Source of the DNA: Chelonoidis abingdonii
Taxonomy: Eukaryota; Chordata; Testudines; Testudinidae
Assembly: GCF_003597395.2 (NCBI RefSeq)
Contig: NC_133774.1
Span: forward strand, 32,872,270 to 32,936,269
Reading direction: 5' to 3'
DNA length: 64,000 nucleotides
How positions within the stretch are numbered: the stretch's first letter is position 1; every line of letters starts with the position of its first letter. The notes under the pieces were generated by a model. The model made no database searches and was not told where the DNA came from. It saw nothing but the letters and a program-made list of their open reading frames with translations. Position numbers and translations under genes: made by a program. This document shows, one piece after another, positions 57,375 through 64,000 of this stretch.

Positions 57375-57450
57375 AAAGCACATGTTGAACTTTAAGCATG
57401 TAAGTAATTCCATTGATTTAAATGGGACTACTTACATGCTTAAAATTAAA
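57375..57450. repeat. Palindromic MITE remnant
   Basis: TTTAAGCATGTAAGTAATTCC faces GACTACTTACATGCTTAAA around ATTGATTTAAATGG. It is the same family as 6046 and 9399, and the best-preserved core of it. Confidence 0.65.
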
Positions 57451-57559
57451 CACTACTTAAGAACTTGCCTTGGCTGATGGCTATTGCCTATGAAATGCAT
57501 GGTCTCTGGCTTGACTCTGTGTTCTTCCTCTTATGTGGCATCTCCATTAATGGAAGTTT

Positions 57560-58500
57560 GTAACCATGGTAGCTCATTTTATACTATCCTTTGCTAATCT
57601 CTTTGTGGGTTAATAGACCTTTTGATCCACCCAGGATACTAAATTTCCATCCAAGATCTTTTGTCTGCCTTGTATTCTTCTGCCACCAACTTTTCTTGCC
57701 CGTAAACATGGGTTGCCCACTGAATCTCTTAAAATGTATCCTGCAAAGTGAATTTCTCTTTTCATAAGATCTCTAAATAGCATTTGCAGAGTTCCAGTAA
57801 TCTCCAAAACTGTTTTGTTGGTTACGCACTCTATCCACGATATTTTCAGAATTCTTCCATAACAATAATTCAAAAGATAGTAGTTTATTTACTAGCAATT
57901 GTTTGGTGACTATGTTTCACAGACATAATGTAACATAAACCAAATGTAAAGTTTTAAGAATCAGAATTCAGTCTTCAGATTCAAGTCCCTTCTCATCAGA
58001 GACTTATTCTTTCCGAATGTCTCTTTCACTCTTGCTAATCTGGTGCTGATTTCAGGCTCTGATCTTCCATCTTCTGTAATGATGCTTCCTAAGTAGCAAT
58101 AAATTTTCATTTGCCTTACAGCTGTGCCATTCTCTGGAATCACATGGTTTCTCATGTTCCCTTCATACCTCCATAGTTGTTGCCTTGTCCACATTCAACT
58201 CTACACCATATTCTTTGCCATATTCATATAAACTCCACCACATCTTCTTCTGAATCAGCCAACAGCACTGTGTCACTGGTATAGCAAGTGTTATTACCCA
58301 TTTTTCATTCCTCTTAATATCTTCTTCTGTTTCTTCAGTTACTTTAAACAAATACTTGATTATAATGGGAGATGAAAATGAAAATCTACTAGAAATCAAG
58401 AGAGGAGCGAGACAATATTGTATAATGTCACCAACTTTATTCAACATTAATAGCAAGTACGTGAGTAAACTAATCAAAGAAACAGGATAGGAGATTGAAA
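57560..58500 (-). mobile_element. RTE-like LINE fragment with inverted 5' end
   Basis: Minus-strand coding from 58345 to 57610: EETEEDIKRNEKWV, YGKEYGVELNVDKATTMEV, then CYLGSIITEDGRSEPEIS with RLARVKETFGKN, and finally RILKISWIECVTNKTVLEI and KVGGRRIQGRQK. This is the second half of an RTE-type RT and its C-terminal end. From about 58350 to 58500 the plus strand encodes EIKRGARQYCIMSPTLFNI and NSKYVSKLIKETG, the RT block that lies directly upstream of the minus-strand part. The 5' piece is therefore inverted relative to the 3' piece. Stops and shifts are present. Confidence 0.8.
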
Positions 58501-59671
58501 AAAATGATGGATCTGTCCAAAGTTAAATTTACCAGCTAGCATAGACGTACTCACGCTTGCTCTCATTGAGCTAATGCACTCAAAACAGTAATATAGCTGC
58601 AGTAGCATGGGCAGCCGTGAGCAGTGGCACAAGCAGTGGCCTTGAGTACAAACCCAGCTGGACTCTTTGGTAACATCCTCACAGATGCTAGCCTGTGCAT
58701 CTCCTTACCACTACTCATGCTAATGAAGTTACACTATTCTTTTTAGAGTGCTAGCTGAATGAGAGCTAGAGTGAGTATGTCTACTTGACTTGGGAATCAC
58801 ATTCTCAGTTCCAAGTGTAGGCATAGCCACAGATTATTTGCAGGGAAGATGTGGTTAATAGCAAGAAGCCACAGAATGCCTTGAGTAGCATTCCATAGCC
58901 TCTATCCAAAGGGAAATTAGCCTTGAAGTAGTGAGCAGCTTTCATGGCTGTGTGGTCTCAGGAAGCTGTTGTCACTGACTATTTGTATGATATACTGTGG
59001 CCAAATTTTTTCAACACATTGTGTAAAGTTGGATGCTCCAGTCCATGCTTGCACTTCAGAAGATCAGCCTGCTAAATGCAGAATTAGGTGCTTAACTTTA
59101 AACATCAGCATTAGAGAACTTTGGCCAGCGCTCTATATTTGAATGAATCCATTTTTACATATACAAATAATTACAGTGCAAAGTAAGGTGTATGGGAATT
59201 ATATAACTCGCGTTACATAATTATAACAAAACTAGAAGTTTCTGAACTATCACTCACACAAACTCTTCAAATATTGATCCTCTCCACTTAGATTGTGATG
59301 ATAGTTATTTGACTGCTTTAACATCTTTCTCTGCTGTCAAAATAAAGAACAGAGTCTGTCTCCGGTTTGTTTTACTAAAACAGAAAAGCTGACAGCCTCA
59401 GAACTCCAGTCTGCTTAAAACCTTTTTATGTGCCTATACTCTTCTCAGCAAGCACAGTTCTTATTTTTAATTTTCTCACTTTCACATTTCTTTGCTAGCT
59501 TCTTTGTGGTGCACATTAATATTACATTTCATCTTTGACAGGCCACTGCAGAATTCCTTGCATTTCATGTGACTAGGCTTTAATTTGTGAACAGCTTCTT
59601 GCCATCAAAAATGCTTCTAATTCTTCTCTCAAACAATATAAAATCAACCCAGTTACCATGGAAGCGCAAGT
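58501..59671. other. Unassigned stretch
   Basis: No gene or named element is recognised. AT-rich. Confidence 0.5.

Positions 59672-59700
<29 letters not shown>
59672..59700. repeat. (TG)n microsatellite
   Basis: 29 nt of uninterrupted alternating TG following GCGCAAGT and ending before ACATC. Confidence 0.95.
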
Positions 59701-59702
<2 letters not shown>

Positions 59703-61944
59703 ATCTTCAGTAGAAGAATTAAAAAGGAAAACAAAAGGAAAATGAATTAGCTGTTAATCAGCTGAAAACTTGAGGCTCAAATTGTGGTCAAAAAATGTGA
59801 GTAATACAGTTTTGTGAGTCTTCCTGCTGTTTTGGTTAAAGTGAATATAGGATCCACAGGGTCCATCTGACTCTGTACCACATTCATGTGACCTCTGTGG
59901 CAGTAGTACGACAGACTGATTGATTTGCAGCCCTGGATAAGGACATCTAACCTCAAGGCCAGATTAAGGCATAGGGACTATAGACTCCTGGAGCCATATG
60001 ATTACACCAGAATTTCAGCTTTAATTTTTAAAAAGATAGAAATAAAGCTCTCCTGGTTGTGAAGTAAAGCTTGAAAATATTACCCAAGTGTGACAAATGC
60101 AATGATTTTTTACCTGACTGCATGAACCAAAAACCCAGGGAGGTGTGAGCATCCCCATGCATCTGAATGGGGTGTTAACTCCAAGACCCATTGGTCTGGG
60201 GGGCTCACCATCATCACTCCAGAATAGAACTTTGTGTATGGCAGGAGAAGAGTGGAATGGAATCCTCCAGCCCACCCATGCAGGTACATTTCAGCTAAGT
60301 AGTGGGGAGGCTCTGCTGCCACCCTCGTTTTTCTAGACGAATTCCCATCTGCTCCTGAGGGGAAACAGTCCTGCTACCATTCCTCGGGGCACAAGGAAAT
60401 CCCATGACACTTCCCATCTCTTTGGAAGGTAAGGGGTCCTTTATCATAAACACTTCAAGAGGGAAGGGCAAGTCTATAAGAGAGGCCCGTTGTCAAGGTG
60501 TGCAACCCTATCTAATCTGGGCTTCCTGTATAGCAGTAAACAGCAGTCCAGACTAGGCTGTGACCACTCCGGAATCTGGTTAACAGAAGTCAGAGCTGGA
60601 AGAGATCCATTGGATTATCTTGGATCTGACCCAGCAAAATGCTGATCACCATTTGAAGGATATTCAGCATCTTCATTCTCCACTGAATTTCCTATGCGCT
60701 GTAAAGTCAGTATATGAAATCACTCAGAGTTGAAGAAACTTGGCCCCTCCCAGGATCAGTCCCCTAGTCCACCCACTTGCAAGTGCCAGCTGTATTTCCC
60801 ATAAAGGGGATAGACCATATCAGATGTAAACTAGCACTATGTTTGTTCTAAGATAAAATGCTAACTCCGAACTGTTGACAGTATACATTATTGATTTCCA
60901 TTTAAGACCATACTTTATCCTGACTATGTGTTTTAAAACACTTCTTTCACAATAAAGCATAATTTTATAAATGTCATATTTATATTGGAAACGTGTCACT
61001 CTGGAAGTAGTCTTTTATATCAAGTGAATGGGGTTCTTGTTAGTATGTACTGTAGATTTCAGATAAATTGTCCACTATTCTTACTATCAATGACAAAAAA
61101 AACTTTAAAACTATGCATTAGAATCATATATAAGTGAGAAGAGACTGACTTTTGAAAGCTTATCACCTCAACCAATGGTGGATCTTTAAATCACAAATAG
61201 AGTTTTTCCTGTCTTTTGTAACTGCTTTAGATATATTCTGCAGAACTTCAAAGGGTTTTTGTTTACTCAGCACCTTCATGTTAATTGCAAATTTACTTGT
61301 AAAGGGGGCGGGGGGATTAATATACAAATTAAAAAGTATGAAGAGCAGCAACTTCCCTGGGAAATCATGATTTCCCAGGTATCTTATTTTTTGATGTACA
61401 ATGAATTTCTGTGATATCTCTCCAGGATATAGTTTCTAAATTCATTGCATTAATGTTATAAATTAGGTTGCCTGTCTCACCAAAGACTCTGCTGAATTTG
61501 AGAGGAGCCAAATATGCAAGATAAGAATACTCTCTGAATTTTCATATTTAAATAAAATTTATTGCTGCATATATCTACCTCTTTCAGGTCAGTCTTACTT
61601 CTTTACATTAACTTCATTGATATCTGTACTGCAGAGGATACATAACTATGGAAGGAACATGTAGATCCTGTTTGCTTTGCCCTGAAGAGGTCTGAGACCC
61701 CATCTAATACCTTTCCAGATTTGTTTATCTCACCCTAGACCCACCTTTTCCTTGTCAAACCTCACAACATCATTTAAAGAGGAAGATGGAAGCCTCCTCT
61801 GGGCCTTATACTCTTACCTATTCTTGAATCTGCCTTCCCCACATGTGACTCCCTGATCGTGGCTTGAACTGGGGGCCAGATGGTCCCACATCTTATGTAG
61901 AGCAGCCCCAAGGCAGCTAGATTCCCTTTAAATTATAATTTGGG
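59701..61944. other. Unassigned stretch
   Basis: No recognised element or gene. Frames at 60021-60336 on both strands overlap each other and lack domains. G-rich GGGGGCGGGGGG lies at about 61303. Confidence 0.5.
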
Positions 61945-62123
61945 CCATGAAATATGGGTTACCTAAGGAGGTGGTGGAATCTCCTTCCTTAGAGGTTTTT
62001 AAGGTCAGGCTTGACAAAGCCCTGGCTGGAATGATTTAGTTGAGGATTGGTCCTGCTTTGAGCAAGGGTTGGACTGGATGACCTCCTGAGGTCCCTTCCA
62101 ACCCTGATATTCTATGATCTCTC
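61945..62123 (+). mobile_element. CR1 LINE 3' end, truncated
   Basis: Reads TGGGTTACCTAAGGAGGTGG, then GGTCAGGCTTGACAAAGCCC, then TTGGTCCTGCTTTGAGCAAG, TGACCTCCTGAGGTCCCTTC and ATATTCTATGAT. This is the sense-strand CR1 tail, severely 5'-truncated. The last 75 bp or so is shared with the SINEs at 19176 and 36446. Confidence 0.85.
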
Positions 62124-62127
62124 TGTG

Positions 62128-62759
62128 TACTGTCTCAGGTCTCAGTCCTTGTGCCTTTACCTCTGCCAAGGTGGAAAACTACTATTGTCCAGTTCCTAGA
62201 CTGGGCCCTCTATTACAGTACCCTGTTTATCAACTGTGTTTATCCATCAGTTCTGACTTCAGGCCCCTCTAGTTCTTCCTTTTGTTATACTCTGTGAACA
62301 GTAGTGTACAGACAGAGTATACCAGAGTATCAGACAGGCTTTTTAAAAATAAAAATATTGTTTATTTAGCAGTAGGAAAAAAGCAGTTAGAGAAAAATGG
62401 TTTTTAAAACAACAAGGAATGCATATCTCTCTTACCTATAGTTCTTTGCTATAGTTCTTTGGTTCTTCTGTTTTTCCAGGCTTTGGGTGTTCTGGTCAAA
62501 CCAAGTCCTCTAGTCTCAGCCAGAGATTGAACCAGAGTCCTGAGAGCCATTGGTTCTGACATTGCCAATTAAAAACTCTCGAGAGTTTGATGAGAGATGT
62601 TTTATCTTAAGCCATCCTTTTCCTTCCTGCCTGTTTTTCCAGATAGTCTTGTTAAGTTAAACCAATTAGTCATACAGTAAGCAACCCAATAAGCAGGCCA
62701 ACATAATTATTCATAAATTATTACAGAACCAATCCAAATCGATTTCAGGGTCCATCACA
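62128..62759 (-). mobile_element. Probable solo LTR
   Basis: Runs from about TGTCTCAGGTCTCAGTCC to GTTTCAGGG-like TTTCAGGGTCCATCACA. The minus strand has AATAAACAATATTTTTATTT (about 62365), a polyadenylation-like signal, so the LTR would be minus-strand. The left edge next to the CR1 tail and any TSD are unclear. Recognition rests partly on memory of a frequent turtle repeat. Confidence 0.5.
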
Positions 62760-63845
62760 CATTTTTCTGATCTTACATTTTCTAGCTAGTTAGGAGCAAC
62801 CAGATATGTGGGATATTCACAGGAAATACAGACTACACCCATGGTGTTCAGTGGCACAATTTAGGTTCTTCCTTCACTGACGCACTCGGGTGTGAATGAA
62901 GGAACAGAAACTTCTTAGTTTAGATGAGGTTGATGACCCAGAGATTACATTTTTTGCAGCAGCTTGCGCAGCTGTAATTACGATGACCTTTCAAGTTCAG
63001 AAAATATGTAGGCATCTGCATTCTGAGTATTCTAAAGATGATAACTCAGCACTTGAGTAGCAGACATCAACATACATTATTACATTCATTACAATGCTCA
63101 GATATTCTCTTTCTGCCTCACAATACAAGAAAGGAAAGGGTTTGATCTTAAAATAAATTAGGAGCAAAATGCACATGCAATCATGTGCCCAATTTGTTCA
63201 CATAATTACTGCAGTTATGCATTCTGATTGGACAATTGCACACAAAATAATCATAACTGGCGATCCGTGCATCCCTTATGTATACTGTTAGCCCATGTCC
63301 CATGCCATCATGTTAAATCCATATGCAAGTCAGATATACAGTCTGTTCCTTCTGTTTGTGGGATATGGGGCCTTCACTGTAAGATACACTAGTAGTGACC
63401 ACAGGCACTAGGAGGTGCCAGCTAATCTCAATACTGTGTTTATTTCAATAAAAGTTGCATCTTGAAGCCTTTAAGTCCAAACACTTGTCTCAGAGTTTCA
63501 ATGGTGCTTTTGCAAATGACATCTGGAAGTTCACACTTGAGAGTTTATCTGTGGTATTTAGCTATTTAAATATAAAGAATGGTCTTTACTCTTTAGGAAG
63601 CATCTGGAAGAAGTAAGTTACATCAGCATTGCTCATTTTCACAATACCTATTTAAATAGTAAGCTAAAACCCCTAGCCTACTCCATTTTTTCTCAGTAGT
63701 GCTCCTAGCCAAATAAATCAATTACTGATTATCTTTCCTCATCTTTCCTTAGATCAAAGAGAAGTCAGTAGACCGATGTCTATATCCAGTGGCTAAGGAT
63801 CTAACCCCAGTATACAAAACATACATGCTCAACAAAATGAGCCTG
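62760..63845. other. Unassigned stretch
   Basis: AT-rich. No gene or named element is seen. Confidence 0.5.
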
Positions 63846-64000
63846 TGGCCTGGTCTACACTGCGCGTTTAAATTGATTTAAACAGCGTTAAATCGATTTA
63901 ATGCTGTACCCGTCCACACTACAACGCTCTTTATATTGATATAAAGAGCACTTTATATCGATTTCTGTACTCCTCCCAGACGAGAGGAGTAGCGCTAAAA
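63846..64000. mobile_element. MITE, cut by the window end
   Basis: Starts GGCCTGGTCTACACTGCGCG and continues AATTGATTTAAACAGCGTTAAATCG, GTACCCGTCCACACTAC and ATATCGATTTCTGTACTCC. The GTCTACACT tip and ATCGATTT motifs resemble the nested MITE at 55363. The right end lies beyond the window. Confidence 0.75.

Noticed and set aside
59672..59700. TG repeat as a Z-DNA or regulatory element
   Set aside because: A plain dinucleotide microsatellite with no supporting context.
1..64000. CRISPR array, operons, rRNA genes
   Set aside because: No regularly spaced direct repeats, no bacterial gene organisation and no rRNA motifs. The sequence is vertebrate nuclear DNA.

Overview
This 64 kb window reads as nuclear DNA of a turtle, most likely a cryptodire. 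The case rests on its repeats: CR1-type LINEs dominate; a tRNA-derived SINE shares its 3' tail with CR1; there are Penelope-like elements with GIY-YIG remnants, many hAT-type miniature elements with 8-bp target-site duplications (TSDs), several solo LTRs, and very old MIR-type SINEs. A crocodilian is the main alternative. I found no exon of a host gene, no rRNA or functional tRNA gene and no CRISPR. Every coding-like stretch I can name belongs to a decayed transposable element. The rest is AT-rich intergenic or intronic sequence.

Layout. 1-13.6 kb: sparse old repeats, two hAT-type elements, a CR1 3' end and a palindromic Penelope-like copy (8.25-9.15 kb). 13.7-15.1 kb: a hAT-type element split by a solo LTR, both with perfect TSDs. 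17.4-20.1 kb: hAT-type elements and another MITE around a minus-strand LTR-retrotransposon fragment whose gag has a SCAN-like segment and a zinc knuckle. 20.1-22.4 kb: a plus-strand CR1 split by two solo LTRs. 22.7-25.8 kb: an RTE-like LINE split by a SINE and a second palindromic Penelope-like copy. 25.8-29.8 kb: CR1 pieces, a hAT-type element and a solo LTR. 29.8-46.4 kb: mostly unique AT-rich DNA with scattered CR1, SINE, MIR and MITE remnants. 46.4-55.2 kb: a minus-strand CR1 interrupted by a hAT-type element and by a 5.6 kb Ty3/gypsy element, which itself holds an antisense fragment of an R2-type endonuclease. 55.2-64 kb: another LTR-like repeat with a nested MITE, an RTE-like LINE with a twin-priming inversion, a CR1 tail, an LTR and a MITE cut by the window end.

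The elements do not form a working system. They form a stratigraphy in which insertion order can be read directly: CR1 is older than gypsy and than the hAT-type copy inside it; the 13.7 kb hAT-type element is older than its LTR; the RTE-like LINE is older than its SINE and Penelope-like insertions. The observations I rate highest are the two inverted-repeat Penelope-like copies with hammerhead-ribozyme-like cores in all four arms, the SCAN-like gag, the R2-type endonuclease fragment inside gypsy, and the twin-primed LINE. Element names come from protein and terminal motifs seen here plus general knowledge of the families; no database search was possible.
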